Part shown: piece by piece, positions 52,455 through 62,430 of the stretch
Layout of the letters: every line of letters starts with the position of its first letter
Numbering within the stretch: position 1 is the stretch's first letter
Origin: JANSWY01 sp965243755
Lineage (GTDB): Bacteria; Bacteroidota; Bacteroidia; Cytophagales; Cyclobacteriaceae
Assembly (NCBI GenBank): GCA_965243755.1
Contig: CBDEVW010000002.1
Coordinates: 744,001-808,000, forward strand
Length of the DNA stretch: 64,000 nt
Reading direction: 5' to 3'
The notes under the pieces: model-generated
The model's database searches: none
Told to the model about the DNA's origin: nothing
The model's input: only the letters and a program-made list of their open reading frames with translations
Position numbers and translations under genes: made by a program

Positions 52455-55400
52455 ATGAGGAGAGTTTTTTTACTATTAGTGGTTGTTTTTGTTGCCTTTT
52501 CTGTAAGGGCACAGGAGCGATCTATCTCAGGTACCGTCATCGACGATGAAGGTGAGAGGGTGCCTGGAGCAAACGTTTTAATTAAGGGTACCAATACTGG
52601 TACTGTGACAGACATTGACGGTCAGTTTAGAATTACCGTCCCATCTAACGATGCTGTTCTTGTTTTCTCTTTTATTGGTATGAAATCACAAGAGGTTGCC
52701 GTAGGTTCAAGATCTGTAATAGATGTAACCATGGCAAGAGATGTAGAGCAGTTGAGCGAGTTAGTGGTTACGGCCCTGGGTATTTCTCGTGAGAAAAGAT
52801 CCCTGGGTTACTCCGTGCAGGAAGTGGCCGGAGATGATGTAGCAAAATCAAGGGAACCAAATATTGTCAACGCACTACAAGGTAAAGTAGCTGGTGTTCA
52901 GATTCAAGGTACTTCAGGTGCTCTTGGAGGAAGCTCCAGGATTACTATTCGTGGTGTAAACTCATTTACTGGAGATAACCAGCCATTGTTCGTGGTTGAT
53001 GGTATGCCAATCAATAACGACAACTATGCTTCTGGTTCTCAGCAAAGAGGATTTGGTGGAGGTCAGGCTTACGACTATGGTAATGCTGCTTCTGATATCA
53101 ACCCAGCAGACATTGAGTCTATCAGTGTATTGAAGGGTGCTGCTGCTACCGCACTTTACGGTGTAAGGGGATCTAATGGTGTGATCCTTATTACTACAAA
53201 GTCAGGAAAAGGAAAAAAAGGTATTGGTGTGAGTGTAAACTCAGCGGTTACGTTTGATGATCCTTTGACTTTGATTCCTCATCAGACAGAATATGGTGGT
53301 GGTGCAATCCAATCTACTCCAAGTGGATTTGTAGAATTCACACAGGATGGTGTTGATTACCTGGCTCCTTTGTATTCTAAGGATGGAGCATGGGGTCCTA
53401 AATATGATCCTAATGTAATGGTGAGACACTGGGATTCATGGGATCCAGGAAATTCTATGTACAAAGAAACCAGACCATGGGTTGCTCCTGAGAATAGCTA
53501 CGAGGAGTTCTTCGAAACTGGTGTTACTTTAACAAATTCAGTTGCTGTTGAGGGTTCTAATGAGCAGGGATCTTTCAGATTAGGTTATACCAACCTTGAC
53601 CAGTCTGGTATCATGCCTAACTCTGACCTTGCAAGAAACACTGTTAGTATTGCTGCTAACTATAAGTTGACTGAAAAACTTACAGCTTCTGCTTCAGCAA
53701 ACTTTGTGGTACAAAATGCGAGCGGAAGAAACATCACTGGTTACAACAATGGTAACCCAATGCAGGCCTTCACGCAGTGGTGGCAGACACAACTGGATGT
53801 TGAGAGATTGAAGAACTACACCAGAACTGATGGTACTCAGCAGACATGGAATGCTGATGGTGTAAGAACTAACCCTGATGGAACGCTTAATGAGTACCTA
53901 ACATCTCCTACTTTCTTTGATAACCCTTACTATGTAAGAAATGAGTTCTTGCAGGAAGATAGAAGAGACAGGTTGTTTGGATACTTCCAGTTAGCTTATA
54001 AAATCACAGATGAAATCACTGTAATTGGTAAGGCCATGAGAGATGGCTTCTCATTCCAGGCTTATGAAGGTGTACCTGTAGGTTCTGTTGATCAGTCTTT
54101 CTACGCAGAGACAAGCAGAACATTCAATGAGTACAACTTTGATGGAAGAATTATGTACAACAAAACGTTCTCAGATATCTCTGTTACTGGTACTTTAGGA
54201 GGAAACAGAATGACTCAAAGAAGAACTAGAACCAGAATCGAAACTGTAGGAGGATTGGCTCTTCCGGGCTTCTTCAATCTGGCGAACTCTGTTGATAACC
54301 CAGCTATCGATATTGATCCATCACAACCTGCACTTCAGGAGCAAGCGATCAACAGTATCTTTGGTTTGCTATCATTAGGTTACAAAGGAATGTTGTTTTT
54401 AGATGCTTCTGCAAGAAGAGACTGGGCTTCAACCTTGCCGGAAAAAGAAAATCCATATGATTACTTTTCAGTTTCTGGTAGTTTTGTATTTTCTGAATTG
54501 CCAGCACTTTCTTCATCAAACATCCTTTCGTTTGGTAAGTTAAGAGCGGGCTGGGGTCAAGCGGCGAATAACCCTGGACCTTATAGTCTAAACGACACAT
54601 ATCAACCATTGACTCCAAACTTTGGATCATTCCCAAGATATACTGTTCCTGATACCAGAAACAATCCTAATCTTCAGCCAGAGTTTACTACAGAATATGA
54701 GGTGGGTATAGAAATGAGGTTATTGGATAACAGAATAGGCCTGGATATCTCTTACTATAATAGAGAAACTTCTGAGCAAATCATGACAGTTGATGCGTCT
54801 CCAACTACTGGATACAATTCAAAAATTGTAAATGCGGGAACTATGGCCAATTCAGGTATCGAGATTCAATTGAACGGTACTCCGCTACAATTAGGAGATT
54901 TCTCATGGGATGTTAATGTAAACTTCGCTACGTACAACAACAAAGTGGTATCTCTTGCTGATGGTGTAGACAACATCAGAATGGGAAGCACCTGGGCTGC
55001 TGATCTATTGGTGGCGGAAGATAAACCTTACATGAGTATTTGGGGTGAGGACTTCATCTATGACAATGGTAAAATTGTTGTTGACGAAAACGGTTTCCCT
55101 CTAACTACCGGAGAATACGTTTATTTGGGAACTGCAATTCCTGATTTCACTGGTGGTATCGGAAACACATTCTCTTACAAAGGTCTTGCTCTAGGTGCAT
55201 TGATTGATTTCCAGAAAGGTGGAAGCATCCACTCTACATCACTTCAGTGGGCGAATTACTCAGGTATGACTCCTGAAACTGTAGAGGTTGATGGTAGAAA
55301 AATCAGAGAAGATGGTTTGATCATCGACGGTGTTACTGAAGATGGATCTCCTAATACAACTCCGGTTGATCCTCAGACATACTATCAGAGCTACTGGAAT

Positions 55401-55667
55401 GTTGCAGCACCTAACCTTTACAAAGCTGGATTCCTTAAGTTGAGAGAATTAAGTTTAACCTATAATGTTCCTTCAAAACTTGTTGCCAGCACACCATTCA
55501 AAGATGTTAGTGTTGGAGTATTCGGAAGAAACTTAGCCATTTTACATGCTGACCTTCCATACCTTGATCCACAGGTTGTAACCGGATCTGGTAATATCCA
55601 GGGGCTTGAGAATGCGCAGGTTCCTTCTACAAGATCTATTGGATTCAATTTAGGATTTAAGTTTTAA
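52455..55667 (+). CDS. SusC/RagA-family TonB-linked outer membrane receptor
   Basis: A complete 1070-residue receptor. Signal peptide with cleavage after SVRA (residue 19); residues about 22-105 are the carboxypeptidase-regulatory-like domain (SISGTVIDDEGERVPGANVL). The plug follows, with NIVNALQGKVAGVQI, VDGMPINN and the SusC signature ISVLKGAAATALYGVRGSNG. The barrel closes with SIGFNLGFKF, whose last Phe is the assembly signal. With the SusD gene 18 bp downstream it forms a TonB-driven importer of unknown substrate. No glycan enzyme or sigma/anti-sigma pair is near. Confidence 0.97.
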   Translation: MRRVFLLLVVVFVAFSVRAQERSISGTVIDDEGERVPGANVLIKGTNTGTVTDIDGQFRITVPSNDAVLVFSFIGMKSQEVAVGSRSVIDVTMARDVEQLSELVVTALGISREKRSLGYSVQEVAGDDVAKSREPNIVNALQGKVAGVQIQGTSGALGGSSRITIRGVNSFTGDNQPLFVVDGMPINNDNYASGSQQRGFGGGQAYDYGNAASDINPADIESISVLKGAAATALYGVRGSNGVILITTKSGKGKKGIGVSVNSAVTFDDPLTLIPHQTEYGGGAIQSTPSGFVEFTQDGVDYLAPLYSKDGAWGPKYDPNVMVRHWDSWDPGNSMYKETRPWVAPENSYEEFFETGVTLTNSVAVEGSNEQGSFRLGYTNLDQSGIMPNSDLARNTVSIAANYKLTEKLTASASANFVVQNASGRNITGYNNGNPMQAFTQWWQTQLDVERLKNYTRTDGTQQTWNADGVRTNPDGTLNEYLTSPTFFDNPYYVRNEFLQEDRRDRLFGYFQLAYKITDEITVIGKAMRDGFSFQAYEGVPVGSVDQSFYAETSRTFNEYNFDGRIMYNKTFSDISVTGTLGGNRMTQRRTRTRIETVGGLALPGFFNLANSVDNPAIDIDPSQPALQEQAINSIFGLLSLGYKGMLFLDASARRDWASTLPEKENPYDYFSVSGSFVFSELPALSSSNILSFGKLRAGWGQAANNPGPYSLNDTYQPLTPNFGSFPRYTVPDTRNNPNLQPEFTTEYEVGIEMRLLDNRIGLDISYYNRETSEQIMTVDASPTTGYNSKIVNAGTMANSGIEIQLNGTPLQLGDFSWDVNVNFATYNNKVVSLADGVDNIRMGSTWAADLLVAEDKPYMSIWGEDFIYDNGKIVVDENGFPLTTGEYVYLGTAIPDFTGGIGNTFSYKGLALGALIDFQKGGSIHSTSLQWANYSGMTPETVEVDGRKIREDGLIIDGVTEDGSPNTTPVDPQTYYQSYWNVAAPNLYKAGFLKLRELSLTYNVPSKLVASTPFKDVSVGVFGRNLAILHADLPYLDPQVVTGSGNIQGLENAQVPSTRSIGFNLGFKF

Positions 55668-55685
55668 TAGGAAATTAGGAAGATT

Positions 55686-57155
55686 ATGAAAATGAAAACT
55701 TTAAATAAAATATTTGCCGTAGTGGTTCTTTTTATAGTAGCCTCATGTGCAAATAGCGAATTTTATGATTTAAATGTGGATCCCAATGAGCCGGTTGCGG
55801 TTCCTGCGGAGAACCTTTTGACTCAGGGTCAGTTTTCAGTAGCATATAACTACTGGGACAGAACAGTGAACTTTGAGTTTGGTATGCTGATGGTTCAGCA
55901 CCTTGCTCAAAATGAGTACACTGAAGAGCAGCGTTATGATTTCAACCTGACAGACTTCAATGCGCCGTGGGCAATGATTTATGCTGGTGGGTACACTCCT
56001 GACTGGGATGGTGGTCTTGCGGATTTAAACAATGCAAGAGCTTTGGTTGAAGCAGATGAAACGTTAACTGATGCTGTTCGAGCTAATCAAGTGGCCGTTA
56101 TCGATATCTTGATGACCTTTGCATTTCAGTACATCACGGATAGCTGGGGAGATGTTCCTTACAGCCAGACTTTCCAACCTGAAGATTTTGAGTTTCCTGC
56201 TTACGATTCTCAGCAATCTATTTACCAGGGGATGATCAATACAGTTCAGAGTGCTGTTAACTCTATTGATACTTCTGCTCCTGGATTTACTTCTGGTGAT
56301 GTGATCTATGGAGGTAACATGGATGCGTGGCAGAAATTCGGTAACGCTTTACTTCTTAGACTTGGAATGAGAATTGCCGATAGAGATGCAACTTTAGCTG
56401 CTTCAACAGTATCTAGCGCTCTTGGTGGAAATATCATGAGTTCTGTTGCTGATCAGGCAATGTTCCAATTCCAGACTAATCAGGCAATTGCTAACCCATT
56501 CTACGAAGATGCAGTGGTTAATAACAGAGATGACTTCAGAGTAACTGAGATCCTTGTGAATACTATGCAGAGCATGAATGATCCAAGGTTACCAATGTAT
56601 GCTGACCAGACGACTACTGGTGATTACGTTGGAATTCCATATGGCTTGCAAGATGGTCCTGCTACCGAGTTGAAGTTTACAACTTCTAATTTCAATGCAT
56701 CTATCAGAGAAGCCACAGCTCCTGCATACTTCTTGAAGTATTCTGAAGTAAAGTTTTTCGAAGCTGAGGCAATCGAGAGAGGATTTGTATCTGGTGATGC
56801 TCAAGCCGCATTCAACGAAGCTGTTACTGCTTCAATGAATGAGTGGGGTATCACGGATGCAACTACAATCTCTGATTACTTAACTGCAAATCCTTATGAT
56901 GCTGCAAACTGGAGACAGTCTATCGGACTTCAAAAGTGGTTAGCATTATTTACTAATGGATTAGAGGCATGGTTTGAGCACAGAAGATTGGATGCGCCCG
57001 CGCTTCCATTCCCTGCCGCTGCTGTACCTGGTGTAACTGCAATTCCTACAAGAATGCTTTACCCGGCAAGTGAGCAAAGTGCAAACGAGGAGTCTCTTTC
57101 TGCTGTACCTGGCGAGAACAGTTTAAATGCTAAGGTGTGGTGGGATGTAAACTAA
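55686..57155 (+). CDS. SusD/RagB-like outer membrane lipoprotein (SusD-like_2 type)
   Basis: Partner of the SusC before it. Signal with lipobox FIVASC (Cys21); a second ATG two codons in could be used. The mature start SEFYDLNVDPNEPVAVP and the SusD-like_2 pattern (IDILMTFAFQYITDSWGDVP; KFGNALLLRLGMRIADRD; YFLKYSEVKFFEAEAIERG) place it in the smaller SusD subfamily, often linked to peptide or mixed-substrate systems, but the substrate here is unknown. Length of 489 residues is usual. A terminator follows. Confidence 0.94.
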   Translation: MKMKTLNKIFAVVVLFIVASCANSEFYDLNVDPNEPVAVPAENLLTQGQFSVAYNYWDRTVNFEFGMLMVQHLAQNEYTEEQRYDFNLTDFNAPWAMIYAGGYTPDWDGGLADLNNARALVEADETLTDAVRANQVAVIDILMTFAFQYITDSWGDVPYSQTFQPEDFEFPAYDSQQSIYQGMINTVQSAVNSIDTSAPGFTSGDVIYGGNMDAWQKFGNALLLRLGMRIADRDATLAASTVSSALGGNIMSSVADQAMFQFQTNQAIANPFYEDAVVNNRDDFRVTEILVNTMQSMNDPRLPMYADQTTTGDYVGIPYGLQDGPATELKFTTSNFNASIREATAPAYFLKYSEVKFFEAEAIERGFVSGDAQAAFNEAVTASMNEWGITDATTISDYLTANPYDAANWRQSIGLQKWLALFTNGLEAWFEHRRLDAPALPFPAAAVPGVTAIPTRMLYPASEQSANEESLSAVPGENSLNAKVWWDVN

Positions 57156-57190
57156 TCCCGGCGACTAGTTAAAAGTAGATCATAAATGAA

Positions 57191-57228
57191 AAAGGCCGTC
57201 TCAAAGTACATGAGACGGTCTTTTTTTT
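57191..57228 (+). terminator. intrinsic terminator between susD and the DUF3179 gene
   Basis: CCGTCTCA (57196-57203) pairs with TGAGACGG (57211-57218), extended by G-U and G-C pairs, followed by eight T. The A-run on the left lets it act also on the convergent gene ending at 57227, though it lies only at that gene's very end. Confidence 0.88.
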
Positions 57229-58309
57229 AATATCTGTATCCTTTCATTTTATCATCAACCTTTACGCCAAGAACTTTTTCTTTTGCTGGCACACGACCAT
57301 CATCGTATGATAAAGAGTATGAAATTCGGGAATGGTTGGTACGATAATCTCCATATGGATATTTAGTATAATCCCTGCTAAAACCAGTCTCAATTGAAAG
57401 CATCTGGATGTTGTTGAATTTATTGATGGCCCTCCAGTTCATTTCCACGAAGGGTATTTCCGTAAGTGCCTGCCCGATTTCATCTCCATTAATTGAATTG
57501 CCTAGAATTTGAGACCAAAGATTCTCGGTTTGTCGATCATAGATAATCAAATTATTATTATATAAAAGACCAGATACACCAAATGACCTAAGCTCGCCAT
57601 TTATAATTCTCTCGTAAACGGTTGTCGTCCCTGTTAATGGACAATAGGTTAATGTAATCGGAAGTCCGGCAATTTCTGTATTAACTATTTCATGCCAGTC
57701 AAGTATGTTGTATGGAAAAGCATATATTTCTCCATTGACTTTTAATACAGCAAACAAATCATTGTTGTTAAATCCAATTTCCAGGTCCTTAATACCAGAG
57801 AATTCAAAATAAGAAGGATTGTCTATGCTTGGGATTGATTCTTTAATTGCTGCCCAGGCTATGTGATCCGTCTGTACCAGCCAATCCGGATCGTCTGGAG
57901 ATTGAATTACCTTTTCCTGCTCGATTTGATCACCTTCCAGGGTAACTTTTGGAAAAAAGGAGGCCAGACTAAACCAATAGCCCATGATTTGTCCCTCGAT
58001 TTTTTCAAGTGGTTCTCCTGGGTTTCCCCGGGTAGGTTCACCAAAGATATTCCATGTTTCTCCTTCGCTATTTACTATGATGTCCGGGAAACTCTGGTTG
58101 ACAGCATAGGTGTTTACTCCGTCCCATTCAAATGCAACCATTATTCCCAATGTCTCATTTTTATAGATCATCAACTGCTGGCCATTGAATTCATCAAATA
58201 ATAGCTCGGCTCCAGATAGCGTTTCAGGGGTTGGAGTAATATCTTCTTTATCACTGCAAGCAGAAATAATTGCCAGATATATAATGAGTATGTAGTTATA
58301 AATTTTCAT
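57227..58309 (-). CDS. DUF3179 domain lipoprotein
   Basis: A 360-residue lipoprotein (lipobox IISAC, Cys18). The DUF3179 region is clear in the second half: FPYNILDWHEIVNTEIAGLP, then LTYCPLTGTTTVYER with the invariant Cys, SGLLYNNNLIIYDRQTENLW, and a late RDYTKYPYGDY block. The domain is widespread in marine bacteria and has no established function; the conserved Cys hints at redox or metal chemistry. Its ATG overlaps the stop of the upstream barrel-protein gene (ATGA), so the two are coupled. Confidence 0.9.
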   Translation of the reverse strand: MKIYNYILIIYLAIISACSDKEDITPTPETLSGAELLFDEFNGQQLMIYKNETLGIMVAFEWDGVNTYAVNQSFPDIIVNSEGETWNIFGEPTRGNPGEPLEKIEGQIMGYWFSLASFFPKVTLEGDQIEQEKVIQSPDDPDWLVQTDHIAWAAIKESIPSIDNPSYFEFSGIKDLEIGFNNNDLFAVLKVNGEIYAFPYNILDWHEIVNTEIAGLPITLTYCPLTGTTTVYERIINGELRSFGVSGLLYNNNLIIYDRQTENLWSQILGNSINGDEIGQALTEIPFVEMNWRAINKFNNIQMLSIETGFSRDYTKYPYGDYRTNHSRISYSLSYDDGRVPAKEKVLGVKVDDKMKGYRY

Positions 58310-59235
58310 TGTTTGATCCTCATTGAAAGAGTAAGCCTGTGACTTGTGGTCAGTTGAAATCCATTTAAATTTCTATAAACTGGTATACTTTCATTAACCG
58401 AAAGGATAAAATTTGGGTTCAGATTAAATCCTAATCCCGGGTCTAATGTAAGCCAAATTCCACCAGTGTTGTTGTTTAAATTATTATTAACTGAATCCTC
58501 TGCTGAGTACCGCAACCTGATGTTAATTGATGGAGAGAGGAACATTTTTCCGATGTGTAATTGGTCTGCATAGCCTATCACGGTTTGTAAAACATTTCCA
58601 AATTGATACAATTCAACATTGGAAAATTGTTGTGTTTCGGTATGATATCTAAAAGTCATAGACACATTTAAATTCGCTTGTTTCCTGAAACTAACAGCTG
58701 TCGAATAGTTAAGAAATGCCAAAAAGTCTATTGAGCCGGTACCTGGTTGGAGGGTTGGTGGAAGAATAAAATCATTAATGCCTGTTTTGTTGGTTTTGCC
58801 TGTAGGAATTTTTATGCCAGTTCCCAGGGCCAGGCTAGCCTGGTTTCGATTAAGAATTTTATAACTCCCCAACAGTAGCATGTCACCAATTCCATGACTA
58901 TTGAATCTGATAACCGGAGAGGAGGTCAGAATTTCTTCTTCCAGAAAAACATATGAAATCAGAGCGGCAATAGAGAGTTTTTCTCCTACACCATATCCTA
59001 TCTGCAGGAAAAGACTGTTGGTCATTCTGAAATTAGTTTCATTATCCAGTTCGTTTTTTTCAATAATGAGATCATTGATGATGTTCCTGTCATATTTAAA
59101 ATCAAACTGAAATCTTCCTGTTGCGATCGGATCAGTAGATACCTGTCCGGTAAATGGAATCCCTCCTGTACAGCAGGATTGGCCATAAGTCATAGCCGTT
59201 ATCCCAACAAAGGTTACGATCATAATTACTCGCAT
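58306..59235 (-). CDS. outer membrane beta-barrel protein of the MetA-pathway/transporter type
   Basis: A 309-residue exported protein; the signal peptide ends near MTYGQ. The mature start SCCTGGIPFTGQVSTDP has a Cys pair. The rest is amphipathic strands typical of a small barrel (FRMTNSLFLQIGYGVGEKLS; GTGIKIPTGKTNK; LHIGKMFLSPSINIRLRYS), similar to proteins labelled 'transporter' in PF13557. The stop overlaps the DUF3179 start. The N-terminal Cys-Cys could bind metal or be a disulfide; this is inference. Confidence 0.72.
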   Translation of the reverse strand: MRVIMIVTFVGITAMTYGQSCCTGGIPFTGQVSTDPIATGRFQFDFKYDRNIINDLIIEKNELDNETNFRMTNSLFLQIGYGVGEKLSIAALISYVFLEEEILTSSPVIRFNSHGIGDMLLLGSYKILNRNQASLALGTGIKIPTGKTNKTGINDFILPPTLQPGTGSIDFLAFLNYSTAVSFRKQANLNVSMTFRYHTETQQFSNVELYQFGNVLQTVIGYADQLHIGKMFLSPSINIRLRYSAEDSVNNNLNNNTGGIWLTLDPGLGFNLNPNFILSVNESIPVYRNLNGFQLTTSHRLTLSMRIKQ

Positions 59236-59345
59236 AGGATAAAGTGATATCTATTTTAGCTCAATAACAAATATTGCAACGTCTTTGGTTTGACAAAGCA
59301 TTAAGGTGAGTATATTAGCATTCACTCAATTGATAACTTCATTAA

Positions 59346-59375
59346 TTTGCGAATTATTGATTAATTAGTATTTTG
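59346..59375 (+). promoter_or_regulatory. candidate promoter of the third susC
   Basis: TTTG (59346-59349) and TATTTTG (59369-59375) are 19 bases apart; the second box is one base shorter than TAnnTTTG. It lies about 20 bp before the ATG at 59395. Confidence 0.35.
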
Positions 59376-59394
59376 AGCTATAATTTCTAGCACT

Positions 59395-62300
59395 ATGACC
59401 AAATTTCTAGCCAGTGTCCTCATCCTGTATTTGATAGGATTTTCAGCATATTCCCAACAGACAATTTCCGGAAAAATAAAAGGTGAAAATGATGTAATTG
59501 GCCTTCAGGACGTTACGATACTACTCAATGGAGAAGTCATTGGTAAAACAGATTTTGAAGGAGCTTTTCAGGTGAGTGTCCCTCCTGGTTCAACGCTTGT
59601 ATTTAAGAAAAAGGGATTTCAGCCATTTACATTACAAGTTGGGGACAATACCAGCTATGATTTAACACTTACGAAACAATCTGAACAATCCAATGGTGAG
59701 GTCTTGTCAGTAGGGTACGGTACTACAACTAAAGAGGAATCAACGGGAAGTATTGCTTCAATTGAAAGTGAAGGGCTTGGAGCTCAGCCTGTGGTTACAC
59801 TGGAACAGGCAAATCAGGGTAGAGCATCCGGGGTTTTGGTGCAGAACACTGGTGGTGAACTTGGTGCAAGCGCCAGTGTGAGAATCAGAGGAGGCTCTTC
59901 TTTGACGTCCAGCAACCAACCACTCTATGTAGTAGATGGTGTACCATTGACTTCAGGTAATCAATCAGATATTAACCCTAATAACATTGCCTCAATTGAG
60001 GTGTTGAAGGATGCTTCGGCAGCAGCAATCTATGGTTCAAGAGCTGCCAATGGCGTGATAATCATCACTACAAAATCAGGATCGGCAGGTAAAATGAAAA
60101 TTGATGCTGATTACCAGTTTGGATTGAGTCAGACACCTAAGAAACTTGAGTTATTTGATGCTAGTGAACATAGGATGCTGGCTATTGAATTCATTCTGAG
60201 GCAGTTTGGATTTGATGCGGATATAACTAGAGAAAACCTTGAAGCATGGGAAGCTCAGGATAGCCGGGAGCTGAGTTTGCCTGTTTCCAATGCAACATTT
60301 ACGCTTCCTGCATTTTATGATTCTTTGCAATATGAGACTGACTGGCAGGATGAAATTTTCAGGACCGCATTATCACACAGGGCAAACCTTAGTTTGTCTG
60401 GCGGTTCACAGAATGTAAGTTATTTTGGTGGTGTTTCTTATTTAACCCAGGAGGGAATACAGATAGGCAATGATTTTGAACGGTTCAATGGCCAACTTAA
60501 TCTGAATGCCAGATTATCTACAAAATTGAAAGCAAATTTATCAGCTTCATATGCCAGAACTACTAATAACCGGCTTAATGAAGACAATGATCTGGGAAAC
60601 CCTATTCAGGCAATTGTGCTGCCACCTAGTGATAGTTACGACCCTGAAAATGACTATGACTTAATTGTAAGCTCTTTATTTTATAACCCACTGACAGAGA
60701 TAAATTTTTCTGATAATGTTGAAACTGCTAATGTGCTGGTAGGGAGCATGGGGCTGACTTATGAAATTAATAGCAACCTTAGTTTTACTGTTGATGGTGG
60801 AATTGATGTGCTTGACCAAAGATATGAGAAAAGGCAAGGGCCTGAGACACTGGACGGTGAACCAACAGGTTTGTCAAGACTAACGGAGACCAATGTTTTT
60901 AATTATCTCGTAAATGGTTATTTCACTTATGGTGGTAATCTGGGCAGTAATAAAGTTAATCTGGTATTAGGTACTTCATATCAGGAGTCAAATGCAGATG
61001 TACTGTTTAAGCTGGCTCGTAGGAACTCAATTGCTGAGTTGGAGGATTTACCAGAAGGAAGTCCTGATCTACTGAATAATCCTATCCCTGGTTCTGCATC
61101 CGCATTCTTATCTTACTTTACCAGAGTCAACTATACGATCAATGACAAATATATTCTGCAGTTGTCAGGTAGAGCTGATGGAAGCTCAAGATTCGGAGAA
61201 GATAATAGATATGGATTTTTCCCAGCTGTGTCTGCAGGCTGGAACATATCAAATGAATCATTCATGGAGGGGAATCCTTTCATCAGTTTTATGAAATTGA
61301 AAGCTAGCTACGGATTGATCGGGAATACGCCTGACGGTGACTTCTTATATGCAGCAAATTATTTCCTGGTTAATTACGGTAATGAGGATGGTTTAAGAGG
61401 AGAGAACTTATCAAACCCGGGCTTAAAGTGGGAAACCACCAGACAGACTGATGTAGGAGTCGAATTTGCACTGTTTGATGGAAAGGTTTCCGGAGAAATT
61501 AGTTACTACATTAAGGATACTGAGGATTTATTGTTTCCAAGACCAATAACCCAGATTTCGGGCTACAGTAGTGTGATTGATAATGTAGCCTCCATGTCCA
61601 ACAAAGGATTTGAATTCAATGTCAGCACACTAAATGTGAGTCAGGGAGATTTTTCATGGTCGACTGATATTAATTTCTCTACCAACACCAATGAAATTCA
61701 GGACCTTGGTGGAGAGGAATTAATAGTGGGCGTTAATGCATTTCTTGAGGGACAAGCAGCCGGAGTTTTTTATTTACCAGAATACCTGGGTGTTAATAGC
61801 GCAACAGGAGAGGCATTGTATGCCTATACAGACCCTGTAACCAATATTGAAAGTGAAACTTCTGATTACGACCTTGCGCTATTGAATGGGCGTAAGGTTC
61901 TGGGTAACCCAAACCCTGGGTACTTTGGTGGCATTACCAATAATATTAGTTATAAAAACCTGACGCTTAGCTTTTTGTTTCAGTTTGTGGGAGATGTAGA
62001 CATATATAATGCAACTGGTGAATATCTGGCCAACAGCGGCTTTCAGGCGTATGGTCAAAGGGCTGATCAGGCGGATAGATGGTATGCGCCAGGTGATGAT
62101 GCACCGTTCCCAGCCCATGATCCCAATCAGATTAACACCAACCCGTCAAGCAGATGGTTAGAAGATGGGAGTTATATCAGGTTGAACAATCTGATGTTGA
62201 CATACAACCTTCCGGATGACCTGGTGGGAAGATGGGGTTTAAGGAAGCTAAGCTTGTTTGTCGGAGGCCAGAACTTAGTCACATTTACAGAATACAAGGG

Positions 62301-62430
62301 CTATGACCCAGATGTTAATTCTATAGACCCGTTCTCAGGGACAATTGGTCAGAATATTTTAAAAGGAATTGACAATTTCACTGCTCCTCAGGCAAGAACA
62401 TTTACTACAGGTATTAAAATTGGATTGTAA
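59395..62430 (+). CDS. SusC/RagA-family TonB-linked outer membrane receptor
   Basis: A complete 1011-residue receptor. Signal peptide ends near SAYS; a carboxypeptidase-regulatory-like domain (TISGKIKGENDVIGLQDVTI) spans residues about 22-95. The plug carries VDGVPLTSG and LKDASAAAIYGSRAANG. The barrel includes RADGSSRFGEDNRYGFFPAV and ends in ARTFTTGIKIGL. The SusD gene starts on the last base of its stop codon (TAATG). It diverges from the DUF3179/barrel pair. The substrate is unknown. Confidence 0.97.
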   Translation: MTKFLASVLILYLIGFSAYSQQTISGKIKGENDVIGLQDVTILLNGEVIGKTDFEGAFQVSVPPGSTLVFKKKGFQPFTLQVGDNTSYDLTLTKQSEQSNGEVLSVGYGTTTKEESTGSIASIESEGLGAQPVVTLEQANQGRASGVLVQNTGGELGASASVRIRGGSSLTSSNQPLYVVDGVPLTSGNQSDINPNNIASIEVLKDASAAAIYGSRAANGVIIITTKSGSAGKMKIDADYQFGLSQTPKKLELFDASEHRMLAIEFILRQFGFDADITRENLEAWEAQDSRELSLPVSNATFTLPAFYDSLQYETDWQDEIFRTALSHRANLSLSGGSQNVSYFGGVSYLTQEGIQIGNDFERFNGQLNLNARLSTKLKANLSASYARTTNNRLNEDNDLGNPIQAIVLPPSDSYDPENDYDLIVSSLFYNPLTEINFSDNVETANVLVGSMGLTYEINSNLSFTVDGGIDVLDQRYEKRQGPETLDGEPTGLSRLTETNVFNYLVNGYFTYGGNLGSNKVNLVLGTSYQESNADVLFKLARRNSIAELEDLPEGSPDLLNNPIPGSASAFLSYFTRVNYTINDKYILQLSGRADGSSRFGEDNRYGFFPAVSAGWNISNESFMEGNPFISFMKLKASYGLIGNTPDGDFLYAANYFLVNYGNEDGLRGENLSNPGLKWETTRQTDVGVEFALFDGKVSGEISYYIKDTEDLLFPRPITQISGYSSVIDNVASMSNKGFEFNVSTLNVSQGDFSWSTDINFSTNTNEIQDLGGEELIVGVNAFLEGQAAGVFYLPEYLGVNSATGEALYAYTDPVTNIESETSDYDLALLNGRKVLGNPNPGYFGGITNNISYKNLTLSFLFQFVGDVDIYNATGEYLANSGFQAYGQRADQADRWYAPGDDAPFPAHDPNQINTNPSSRWLEDGSYIRLNNLMLTYNLPDDLVGRWGLRKLSLFVGGQNLVTFTEYKGYDPDVNSIDPFSGTIGQNILKGIDNFTAPQARTFTTGIKIGL

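Noticed and set aside
57863..58201. 112-codon frame antisense to the DUF3179 gene
   Set aside because: It is contained in a gene with clear family motifs.
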